From positions 1 to 5,654 of the forward strand of contig DAOVQG010000306.1 in the NCBI GenBank assembly GCA_030628805.1: DNA of 5,654 bases. Direction: 5' to 3'. Of the stretch, positions 1-5,545 are shown in pieces. The notes beneath the pieces were generated by a model that was not told where the DNA came from, did not search any database, and was given only the letters and a program-made list of their open reading frames with translations. Position 1 is the first letter of the stretch. Every line of letters starts with the position of its first letter. The position numbers were made by a program, and so were the translations under genes. The stretch is from JAGMDK01 sp023128695. Its GTDB lineage: Bacteria; Planctomycetota; Phycisphaerae; UBA1845; Fen-1342.

Positions 1-110
1 CGGGCCGGGTGGAGCCACGCGCGGTAAAGCGTCGCCCGAAAGAGCACGCCTTACTCACAAAGCCGCGCGCCCAAGCTCGCGCGGAACTACTCGCGGGAAA
101 AGCGCCGTAA
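1..110 (+). CDS. IS transposase, C-terminal fragment (probably IS4 family)
   Basis: This reading frame enters from the left edge, with its first full codon at 3, and ends at TAA 108-110. It gives 35 residues that begin GRVEPRAVKRRPK and continue with EHALLTKPRAQARAELLAGKAP. A basic tail of the form 'R-[IV]-E-P-R-x-[VK]-K-R-R-P-K ... L-[ML]-T-x-P-R ... A-R' is, from my knowledge of the family, characteristic of the C-terminus of many IS4-type DDE transposases. The catalytic DDE residues would lie outside the window, so activity cannot be judged. The gene runs head-on towards the TPR gene that ends at 160. The call rests on one short motif; a chance open frame in GC-rich DNA is the alternative. 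Confidence 0.66.
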   Translation, partial: GRVEPRAVKRRPKEHALLTKPRAQARAELLAGKAP

Positions 111-158
111 CTCCTTGTCAAACAAGCGGCAGTGCCATTCGTGCCTGTCCCCTTTTTC
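1..158 (+). mobile_element. Probable right end of an IS4-like insertion sequence
   Basis: The transposase fragment is followed by 48 noncoding bases ending in GTGCCTGTCCCCTTTTT (141-157), which I take as the likely terminal inverted repeat of the element. The matching left end is outside the window, so neither the inverted repeat nor a target-site duplication can be checked. Related motifs at 2176-2191 (inverted) and 2239-2254 suggest that the sequence is dispersed in this genome. The element end lies next to the TPR stop codon at 160-162. The exact boundary at about 158 is an inference. Confidence 0.45.
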
Positions 159-159
159 T

Positions 160-2130
160 CTACGGCTCGCGGTAGGGCTGCTTCTGCTCGTACAGCTTCT
201 GACGCTGCCGGAACTCCTCCAGCGTTTCGTCGGCCAGTTGAGCCGCCTCGGCGAGTTGGATGGCCTCGGCGATCCGCCGCCGGGCCTCGTCAAAGCGGCC
301 GGCCTCTGCGCAGGCCGCCGCGAGCGTGTCGAGGTATTGCGGGCTGGAGTAGATGGTCGCTTTGCAAGCCTTCTCGGCCCAGGTGACGGCTTCCTCGCCC
401 CGGCGTTGCTCGGGGACCGGACTGGTCGCCAGCACCCACGCCAGGCTGTTGGCAAGATCCGGCGACGCGGGGGCGTGCCGTAAGCCGTCCCGCAGGTTGG
501 CTTCGACGCCGGCGTAGTTCTTCTCCTTCCACAGGATCGTGATCAAATCCAGACGCGGGTCCGGGTACTCGGGCGCGAGCCGCAGGGCCTCGGTCCATTC
601 ACGGCGGGCGGCGTCCGTGTCACCCGTCCGGTGTAATATGGCTCCGAAATAGAAGTGGACCTGAGGTGAATCCGGATATGATTCAACCGCCGCGCGCATC
701 ATTGCGATCGCGGCGTCTTGCTGCCCCGCGTCCAACAATGCGTTGCAGAGGTCCAAGCGGGGTTCGATGTAGTCGGGCCGGAGCCGCAGGGCCTCTTCCC
801 ACTCGTGTCGGGCCTGCTCTGCATCACCTTTCTGGGCCAGTAGCCGACCGAGATGGTAGTGTCCCGCGGCCGAGTCCGGCTGCAACTCCACGGCCTTGCG
901 GACCGCCGCCAGGGCTTTGTCTGTCTCTCCCAGGCTGAAGAGCAGACTGCCTACCTGGAATTGCACGCCGGCGTTGTCGGGTTTGGCACTCAGGGCCCGC
1001 TCCAGGATAGGCAACGCCGCTTGCGAATTGTTCTGCATACGCTTCAAGGTGCAGAAGTCCTCCAGCAGGGGGATACTGTCAGGCCGTTGCTCCAGGGCTT
1101 CGCGCAGGAGCCGCTCGCCGTCTTCGAGTCGCCTCTGGGCAATCCGCAGCCGGGCGAACGTCTGCCGGGCCCGCACGCCGGAGGCGTCTATTTCCAGGGC
1201 CGTTCTCAGCGTCTGTTCCGCCCGTTCGGGATCCCCGCGCTCGATCAGGACGGCGGCATCCTGTAACCAGACCTCCAGGTGCAGCCCCCTTCGCAGAAGA
1301 TCCATCTGAAGGGGGTCCGTGAAACGCGGCTCCCGCGGATTGACGGCGGCTTGTCGGCGGTGCCGGGCGGCCTCGGCCGTCTGGCCCCGGGCCGTGAGGA
1401 TATCCGCCAGGTGCTCGTGGGCGGGACCGCAATCGGGTGCGCGTTCCAGCACGCGCTGATAATGCTCCGCCGCCTCTTCCCGGCGTCCCGCCACGCGGGC
1501 ACACTCGGCCAGTCCGAAGTGGGCGGCGGCACTCTTGGGCCGTCTTTTTAGCACGGCTTGGAACAGCTCGGCGGCGCGCTGAGGCTCCTCCTGCGCCAGC
1601 AGACGCCCCAGCCGCAGGCGTGCCGGCTGGTATACCTTCTGTTTTTCCTCCGGGTGCTGCTGCAAGTATTCGGCTTGAACCGCGAGCGTCTTCTCATACG
1701 TGTCGGCGGCTTGCTTGGCGTGCCCCAATTGCTCATTGGCCAGGGCCAGGTAGTACCACCACGCGTACTCCTCCGGTTCCACCTCCGTGGCGTGGGTGAA
1801 ACACGCCGCCGCGGCTTGCGGGAAACCGCGGGCAAAGTACAGTGCGCCCAACTCGCCGATCGTAGCGAGGTCGTCCGGCGTGCGTCGCAGCACCGTCCGG
1901 GCGGCCCCGATTTTCGTCTGGATGGCGAAGGGCAGTCCGCTGACGTCCACTTCGGGCAGGACAAACTCTGCCGCGGCGGCGGTTTTGGCGGAGGAAGCGT
2001 CGGCGGGGGTCGCCGGTGACGTCCCGTTGGAGTCCTCGCCGGCGCTGCCGGAGGCATCCTTTCCCCCGTCACAACCACAGCACCAGGCCGGCACAGTGAC
2101 CAGCAGCAAGCCCATCAGCCATCGTTTCAT
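160..2130 (-). CDS. TPR-repeat lipoprotein
   Basis: This is a 656-residue protein. Residues 1-20 are a lipoprotein-type signal peptide: MKRW, a hydrophobic stretch at 4-17, then a Cys-Cys-Gly-Cys motif with Cys20 as the likely lipidated residue. Cys at -3 is atypical for a lipobox. A low-complexity Gly/Ser/Ala/Asp linker follows (21-55). About 15 tetratricopeptide repeats fill residues 87-628, many with the usual A/G at helix A and a terminal 'P-[DE]'. The last two, around NSLAWVLATSP (561-571) and QYLDTLAAACAEAGRFDEA (598-616), are of a kind common in planctomycete TPR proteins. TPR arrays bind other proteins, so an exported scaffold or assembly role is likely, but no enzyme domain or partner is visible. 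I chose ATG 2130 over in-frame TTG 2196 because it gives the signal peptide and has GGAGG 11 bases upstream (2142-2146). The stop lies about two bases from the putative IS end, so the natural C-terminus may have been altered. The VWA gene lies upstream on the same strand, 345 bp away. Confidence 0.88.
   Translation of the reverse strand: MKRWLMGLLLVTVPAWCCGCDGGKDASGSAGEDSNGTSPATPADASSAKTAAAAEFVLPEVDVSGLPFAIQTKIGAARTVLRRTPDDLATIGELGALYFARGFPQAAAACFTHATEVEPEEYAWWYYLALANEQLGHAKQAADTYEKTLAVQAEYLQQHPEEKQKVYQPARLRLGRLLAQEEPQRAAELFQAVLKRRPKSAAAHFGLAECARVAGRREEAAEHYQRVLERAPDCGPAHEHLADILTARGQTAEAARHRRQAAVNPREPRFTDPLQMDLLRRGLHLEVWLQDAAVLIERGDPERAEQTLRTALEIDASGVRARQTFARLRIAQRRLEDGERLLREALEQRPDSIPLLEDFCTLKRMQNNSQAALPILERALSAKPDNAGVQFQVGSLLFSLGETDKALAAVRKAVELQPDSAAGHYHLGRLLAQKGDAEQARHEWEEALRLRPDYIEPRLDLCNALLDAGQQDAAIAMMRAAVESYPDSPQVHFYFGAILHRTGDTDAARREWTEALRLAPEYPDPRLDLITILWKEKNYAGVEANLRDGLRHAPASPDLANSLAWVLATSPVPEQRRGEEAVTWAEKACKATIYSSPQYLDTLAAACAEAGRFDEARRRIAEAIQLAEAAQLADETLEEFRQRQKLYEQKQPYREP
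466..873 (-). repeat. Internal duplication of a two-TPR unit (2 x 204 bp)
   Basis: Within the TPR gene, residues 420-487 (670-873) and 488-555 (466-669) are a tandem pair of 68-residue units. The first 42 residues of the two share about 22 identities, including E-W-x-E-A-L-R-L-x-P and P-R-L-D-L. The DNA shares an identical 15-base run at 577-591 and 781-795, exactly 204 bases apart. The second halves have diverged strongly. This looks like an old duplication of two repeats. Confidence 0.6.
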
Positions 2131-2175
2131 GAGGTGTCGCGCCTCCAGCGCATGTTTGTATCCAGCAGGCCGTTG

Positions 2176-2254
2176 AAAAACGGGGACCGGCTCCAAGCCA
2201 AGCTACATGATACCCGAGAAAAACGCACCCCCGCGAGGTGCCGGTCCCCTTTTG
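2176..2254. repeat. MITE-like inverted repeat with IS-end-like termini
   Basis: GGGGACCGGC (2182-2191) and GCCGGTCCCC (2240-2249) are a perfect 10-bp inverted pair separated by 48 bases. Outside them the left arm carries AAAAAC and the right arm TTTT, so the symmetry extends with one extra base on the left. The core resembles the GTGCCTGTCCCCTTTTT sequence at the putative IS end (141-157). It is too short to encode anything. A nonautonomous element or decayed IS ends is the likely origin, as an inference. Confidence 0.5.
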
Positions 2255-2285
2255 GGGTGACTATTTTGGGGGCAGGACCACAATA

Positions 2286-2318
2286 GGTCGCGAACGACCG
2301 CGCGGGCTAAAGCCCGCG
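2286..2318. repeat. Pair of adjacent short hairpins (REP-like)
   Basis: Two palindromes sit back to back. The first is GGTCG / CGACC (2286-2290 and 2295-2299) around a CGAA loop. The second is CGCGGGCT / AGCCCGCG (2301-2308 and 2311-2318) around AA. The second form, with 'GGGCT-AA-AGCCC', resembles dispersed intergenic palindromes I associate with planctomycete genomes. There is no T-run after either stem on the minus strand, so neither looks like a standard intrinsic terminator. Confidence 0.55.
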
Positions 2319-2337
2319 GCTCTTCGGAATTCTCGCA

Positions 2338-2415
2338 CGGTGTGCCACTGCTCTTGAGCAGTGTCTTTTTTGACCAGCGGTAGCTTGGGCACTGCTCAAG
2401 AGCAGTGGCACACCG
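2338..2415. repeat. Perfect 26-bp twin inverted repeat, BIME/REP-like
   Basis: The arms at 2338-2363 and 2390-2415 are exact reverse complements over 26 bases and are separated by 26 bases. Each arm is itself palindromic: CACTGCTC-TT-GAGCAGTG in the left (2346-2363) and CACTGCTC-AA-GAGCAGTG in the right (2390-2407). Two small hairpins or one long hairpin can therefore form. The head-to-head arrangement of two palindromes is that of a bacterial interspersed mosaic element. It lies about 60 bases downstream of the VWA stop, where such elements often stabilise or end transcripts. On the plus strand the left hairpin is followed by TCTTTTTT, like an intrinsic terminator, but no plus-strand gene is in place to use it. 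Confidence 0.75.
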
Positions 2416-2475
2416 CCGGTGAAAAGCTCGGAATGACGGGTTACCCAAGCAGGAATCGATGTTCAGCGTGGCTGT

Positions 2476-5067
2476 TCAAGCCAGACCGCTCCGCTTTCTG
2501 AGGACCCACTCGATGGCCAGGACGAAGACCAGCCATAGTAGCAGCCCCCATGGGTCACGCTCCACGAGGTCGTAGCGCATGGAAGTCGCGACCCGCTGCC
2601 GGTCGTCCTTCCGCGCGAGTTCTTCCAACAACGCCGAGAGGGCGGCCAACTCAACGTAGCGGCCGCCGCAGGCCGTGGTCCGCTCGGCGGCGTCACGCAG
2701 CAGCGGCAGATTGGCGGTCGGGGCCCGCTGCTCCAGGTTTTCGTCGATCACGGCAAAGCGGGTGCGAGCGGTGAACTCCGTGCGGGCAGGTCCGGTGACC
2801 TCGTCCGCACGCGGATCAGCAGTGTCGTCGGTAACGCGGGCGAAGAACTCCAGAACGTAGGTGCCGGTGGTCAGAGCCGTCAGCCAGCCTTTCAGGTCCG
2901 GCAGCTCGGCCGACCAAACATCACCGATTCGCTCCAGGGCGATCACGATCGGGTCGGGCCGCGGCCCGGTCTGATCAAGCCGTCGTAAAGTCAGGGCCGT
3001 AGTTGGACCGCTCAGTTGGCGAGAAAAGGTTCCGGTGCCCTTTTTCCACAGGCCGCTGACCCCGGCCCGCACTTGTACCCGCTGTTCTCCGCCGGCCAGT
3101 GCCGCCAGCGTGTACTCGGGTTTGTCGGTCACGACCCAGGCCTGCGGCCGACGATTGGCGAGCCAGATCACGATCTGTCGCCATAGTTCCTGGTGCAGTG
3201 TGCTGCCGGCTTCAGAGGCCAGCGCCCAGGGCCAGGTGCTCTCCCACGCCGCGGCCAGGCAGCGTCCGCGTCCGGCTTCGTGCGCGACGAGCAAGGGCTG
3301 CCCCTGCTCGTCTTCCGCGAGGACCACCGCGGCCGGCTTGGGTGGCCCGAGGGCCGCCGCGCCGCCGAGGGCCGGTAGTTGCTGCCAGGCGGCTTGTTCA
3401 TCGGCGAGTGTTTCCGAGTGGGCCGGACCGCCGGCGGACGAGACCGGCTTCAGAGCCGGGTGCCGCAAACCGGCCTCGGTGGGGACGAATCGCAACGGCC
3501 CGGTAACGCCGAACGTGCGATCATTCAATTGCACCGGGCTCACTTTGGCCAACGCCGTATCCATGTAGTTCGAGCCGTTGAGCAGCTCCCGCCCGCCGCT
3601 CAGCAGCAATCCGACGCCGCGCTCGCTCACGGCTTCGGCTAGGGCCTCGATGGCCGCGGTGGGGAGCCGCGAGCCGACCTGGCCGAGGACGACGACGTCG
3701 TGGCTGCTCCACAGTTCGGCGAGCGCTCGGGCTCCGTCCGTGTTGCTGTCTTTATCAAACAGAAAATAGCGTTCGACATCGAGTGTTGGATCGCCGCGCC
3801 AGGCCCGCGTGACGAAGGCGGACTCGTAGTGTGGCCCGTGTTCGACGTACAGCACCCGCACGCGATCGGCCACGACGTCCACGACGGTCGAAGTTGTGAA
3901 GTGTTCCCCTCCCAGCTCGTCCGGCAGCGTGAGGCGCACGGTCAGGCGATGCGCGCCCGGCCCGGGTGGTGACGTATCGAAACCCAGCTCGATGTGCTGG
4001 ATGTCATAATTGATCTTCACCGCCGCGGCGGCCGCCGGCTGATCGTCCCAGAGGAGTTCGGCCTGCAACTGGTGGCCGCGGCAGCCTTGGGCCCGGCCCC
4101 CGATCGGCACGTGCAACAGGTCACGCAGCCCGACCCGCGCCGGCATCACCAGCGGGCTCAGTTCCACGAGCGGCGTCTGCCCGGACTCCGGCCCCACGCC
4201 CACCGTCAACAGAGCCGTCCGTTGGCTTGCCAGGTCTTCCGCGACCTGCCGTACGGCCGCGGTGTCGGCCGCATTCTCGGCTCCGTCGCTGATGACCAGG
4301 ACCGCGGTCGGCGGCCGCCCTTTGACCGAACGCAACTCCCGCGCGTCGCGCAGCGCGCCGGCCAGGGCGGTGAGCGGTGCCTGGGGGTGGATTTTCCAGT
4401 TCGTGGCGGGCTCCGAGCGTGACCCGATACGCAGCACGCGGACGTCGTAAAGCTCATTAAGCTGCTCTATAACGGGGCGGGCCTGGGCAAGGGCAACATT
4501 GGCCAGCGCGGCGCGGCTCAGCTCTCCGTCGGTATCCGGCCTCTGGTCGGCAATCGCCATCGACTCGGAGTGGTCAAGCAGCACGGCCAGCACCGGCTCG
4601 TCCCAGGTGAGCTCGATCCTCTCCCAGACCGGGCGTGCGAGCAGCGTCAGCAGCACGGTCCACGCGCCGAGTCGGAAGATAATGAGGAAAAAACGCCGTC
4701 CCGCCGACGCGGACTCGTGCCGGTACAGTTCGACCGAGAGCCACAAGCCGCCCATCAGGGCGAGGATGCCAAGCAGGCCGTGGAATCCCGGGCCGCCGAG
4801 GAGAATAAGCAGCGCGCCCGCCCCGGTCGCGAGCCCGGCCCAGATCAAGCCGCCGGCCGTCCATCTTGTCGAGCGGGACCGTTCTGAGTCCTCGGCATGA
4901 GCGCGCAGCGCTGCCCGCCGCACGGCGAAGGCGGCCAGGCACGCGACGGCCAGTGCGAAGACGAGCCCGGCTGGTTGGGTGATAAGCAATGTAGCGATCA
5001 AAGGTCTGGACCCGGCGGTGTTGGAATGAATCCTCGACAGCGACGGGCGTTCCGTCGCAAAAGTCAT
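2476..5067 (-). CDS. Membrane-anchored VWA / GATase-like domain protein
   Basis: This is an 863-residue protein. Four probable membrane segments lie at about 33-50, 73-92, 95-113 and 126-144. A von Willebrand A domain follows (about 157-300), with MIDAS residues D165-x-S167-x-S169 (in LLDHSESM), T233 and D261 (in VISDGAEN), so the metal site looks complete. Residues about 305-400 are probably a beta-sandwich. Residues 403-515 and 590-640 resemble a class I glutamine-amidotransferase-like fold (VRVLYVEHGP, DVVVLGQVG, GLLLSGGRELLNGS), with no catalytic Cys that I can place, so it is probably noncatalytic. A second beta domain (about 645-772) and a C-terminal membrane segment with a basic tail (839-863) complete it. 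Planctomycete proteins with this order are usually encoded beside MoxR and DUF58 genes and are inferred to act in envelope assembly; none is visible here. I chose ATG 5067 because the in-frame sequence upstream is repeat-derived and not protein-like; TTG 5001 (residue 23) is an alternative start. Confidence 0.88.
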   Translation of the reverse strand: MTFATERPSLSRIHSNTAGSRPLIATLLITQPAGLVFALAVACLAAFAVRRAALRAHAEDSERSRSTRWTAGGLIWAGLATGAGALLILLGGPGFHGLLGILALMGGLWLSVELYRHESASAGRRFFLIIFRLGAWTVLLTLLARPVWERIELTWDEPVLAVLLDHSESMAIADQRPDTDGELSRAALANVALAQARPVIEQLNELYDVRVLRIGSRSEPATNWKIHPQAPLTALAGALRDARELRSVKGRPPTAVLVISDGAENAADTAAVRQVAEDLASQRTALLTVGVGPESGQTPLVELSPLVMPARVGLRDLLHVPIGGRAQGCRGHQLQAELLWDDQPAAAAAVKINYDIQHIELGFDTSPPGPGAHRLTVRLTLPDELGGEHFTTSTVVDVVADRVRVLYVEHGPHYESAFVTRAWRGDPTLDVERYFLFDKDSNTDGARALAELWSSHDVVVLGQVGSRLPTAAIEALAEAVSERGVGLLLSGGRELLNGSNYMDTALAKVSPVQLNDRTFGVTGPLRFVPTEAGLRHPALKPVSSAGGPAHSETLADEQAAWQQLPALGGAAALGPPKPAAVVLAEDEQGQPLLVAHEAGRGRCLAAAWESTWPWALASEAGSTLHQELWRQIVIWLANRRPQAWVVTDKPEYTLAALAGGEQRVQVRAGVSGLWKKGTGTFSRQLSGPTTALTLRRLDQTGPRPDPIVIALERIGDVWSAELPDLKGWLTALTTGTYVLEFFARVTDDTADPRADEVTGPARTEFTARTRFAVIDENLEQRAPTANLPLLRDAAERTTACGGRYVELAALSALLEELARKDDRQRVATSMRYDLVERDPWGLLLWLVFVLAIEWVLRKRSGLA

Positions 5068-5071
5068 GTAG

Positions 5072-5093
5072 CGTCCGGGCTCCGTCCCGGACG
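5072..5093. repeat. REP-like hairpin abutting the VWA start codon
   Basis: CGTCCGGG (5072-5079) and CCCGGACG (5086-5093) form a perfect 8-bp stem around a 6-base loop, ending four bases before ATG 5067. Read on the gene's strand, the loop is ACGGAG, so the only SD-like GGAG sits in the loop, 12 bases from the ATG. Sequences of this form ('GTCCGGGCTCCGTCCCGGAC') recur between genes in planctomycetes to my recollection. It may be either a translation-control hairpin or a dispersed repeat that landed at the gene's 5' end. Confidence 0.65.
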
Positions 5094-5120
5094 TCGTCGT
5101 GGAAGATCGTTCTGGCGAAC

Positions 5121-5126
5121 AGTATA
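5121..5126 (-). promoter_or_regulatory. Possible -10 box for the VWA gene
   Basis: TATACT on the minus strand lies 53 bases upstream of ATG 5067. No good -35 hexamer sits at the usual distance (CCCCGT at 17 bases). If it is used, the leader of about 45 bases would include the whole 5072-5093 hairpin. This is a weak call. Confidence 0.2.
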
Positions 5127-5139
5127 GCCGGATAAGTAA

Positions 5140-5170
5140 GCCCACGGGGGGAAGAAAGCCCCCAGCGGGC
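5140..5170. repeat. Imperfect GC hairpin
   Basis: GCCC (5140-5143) pairs with GGGC (5167-5170), C5145 with G5165, and GGGGG (5147-5151) with CCCCC (5159-5163), around the loop AAGAAAG. There are two mismatches in the stem. It lies in the divergent intergenic region beside the larger inverted repeat at 5199-5261. There is no T-run for a terminator in either direction. Confidence 0.45.
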
Positions 5171-5198
5171 GCAGGAAGAGGTGCGATGTGGTTAAACC

Positions 5199-5261
5199 GG
5201 TGGGGCGGCCCTCCGCGGCCGCCAGCAGACCGTATTGGCGGGCACGGAGGCCCGCCCCACC
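5199..5261. repeat. 25-bp imperfect inverted repeat (22/25), REP-like
   Basis: The arms at 5199-5223 and 5237-5261 match in inverted orientation at 22 of 25 positions and are separated by 13 bases. Both begin GGTGGGGCGG when read inward from their outer ends. The sequence belongs to the 'GGTGGGGCGGGCCTCC' type that I recall as a common dispersed intergenic repeat in planctomycetes. It lies upstream of both divergent genes and could form a strong cruciform or RNA hairpin. Confidence 0.7.
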
Positions 5262-5304
5262 CACTATGTTGACGCTCACCCACCAACGCGCCGGATCGCG
5301 TGGT

Positions 5305-5334
5305 TATAATCGACATGTAGGTCCTTGGACGAGG
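5305..5334 (+). promoter_or_regulatory. Candidate -10 box and ribosome-binding site for the right-edge gene
   Basis: A consensus TATAAT lies at 5305-5310. The purine-rich GGACGAGG at 5327-5334 ends five bases before ATG 5340, an ideal spacing. No -35 box is found at 16-18 bases (CACCAAC region); the nearest good hexamer, TTGACG at 5269-5274, is 30 bases away and too far to pair with it. The RBS is convincing and supports ATG 5340 over TTG 5325; the promoter is moderate. Confidence 0.45.
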
Positions 5335-5339
5335 TCGCG

Positions 5340-5545
5340 ATGCCGGATAAACGCCCTGAAGATGACGACAACCTTGAGGCTTTGGAACTGCTGAGCGGGT
5401 CGGTCGAACTGCCGCGGCGATCGGCGAAGAAGCCGGGAGCCTCCCCGCCAAGCCGGGCCGAGCAACGCCCGGCGGCGACGAAGCCGCCGAAAAGAAGGGC
5501 ATCGGCGGCCTGCTGAAACTCTGGTCGGGTAAGAACGGGAAGTGA
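5340..5545 (+). pseudogene. Small charged protein, apparent single-base frameshift
   Basis: From ATG 5340 the frame reads MPDKRPEDDDNLEALELLSG and onward as an acidic then basic, Pro/Ala-rich stretch, stopping at TGA 5514-5516. The frame that is open alongside it ends in a more natural sequence, GDEAAEKKGIGGLLKLWSGK, up to TGA 5543-5545. Adding one base in the C-run at 5443-5446 joins the two into a 68-residue protein. I do not recognise the family. The start is supported by the RBS at 5327-5334. The frameshift could be real decay or a sequencing or assembly error in a homopolymer. The simple alternative is an intact 58-residue protein ending at 5516. Confidence 0.45.

Larger units (their letters stand above)
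2131..2475. other. Intergenic region, 345 bp, no gene, dense in inverted repeats
   Basis: No convincing coding frame is present. From the TPR start towards the VWA stop it holds a GGAGG ribosome-binding site for the TPR gene (2142-2146), a MITE-like inverted repeat (2176-2254), two adjacent small hairpins (2286-2318) and a perfect twin inverted repeat (2338-2415). The last 60 bases before the VWA stop show nothing I can name. I could not find a convincing -35/-10 pair on the minus strand, so whether the TPR gene has its own promoter here remains open. Confidence 0.7.

Noticed and set aside
63..84. Hairpin CCGCGCG / CGCGCGG as a terminator for the TPR gene
   Set aside because: It has a 7-bp stem and 8-base loop but no T-run, and lies inside the transposase coding fragment; GC-rich chance pairing is as likely.
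115..483. Plus-strand 122-residue frame opposite the TPR gene's 3' end
   Set aside because: It is the antisense shadow of a TPR-coding strand in GC-rich DNA, with no RBS or family signal.
853..1309. Two overlapping 137-residue plus-strand frames inside the TPR gene
   Set aside because: They are antisense to strong TPR repeats, and their composition (R, S and G rich) reflects the opposite strand's codons.
2131..2475. CRISPR array or tRNA in the repeat-rich intergenic region
   Set aside because: The repeats are inverted, of different sequence and not regularly spaced as direct copies; no cloverleaf can be drawn.
3035..3568. Plus-strand 177-residue frame inside the VWA gene
   Set aside because: It is antisense to the GATase-like region and Ser/Arg/Ala/Pro-rich, with no recognisable motif.
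5186..5273. Small plus-strand frame from ATG 5186 with an SD-like AAGAGG
   Set aside because: It translates as a W/G/P-rich peptide (GGPPRPPADRIGGHGGPP) that comes directly from the inverted repeat at 5199-5261; such peptides are known products of repeat over-annotation.
5269..5310. TTGACG and TATAAT as a sigma-70 promoter pair
   Set aside because: The spacer is 30 bases, far from 16-18; only the -10 was kept as a tentative feature.
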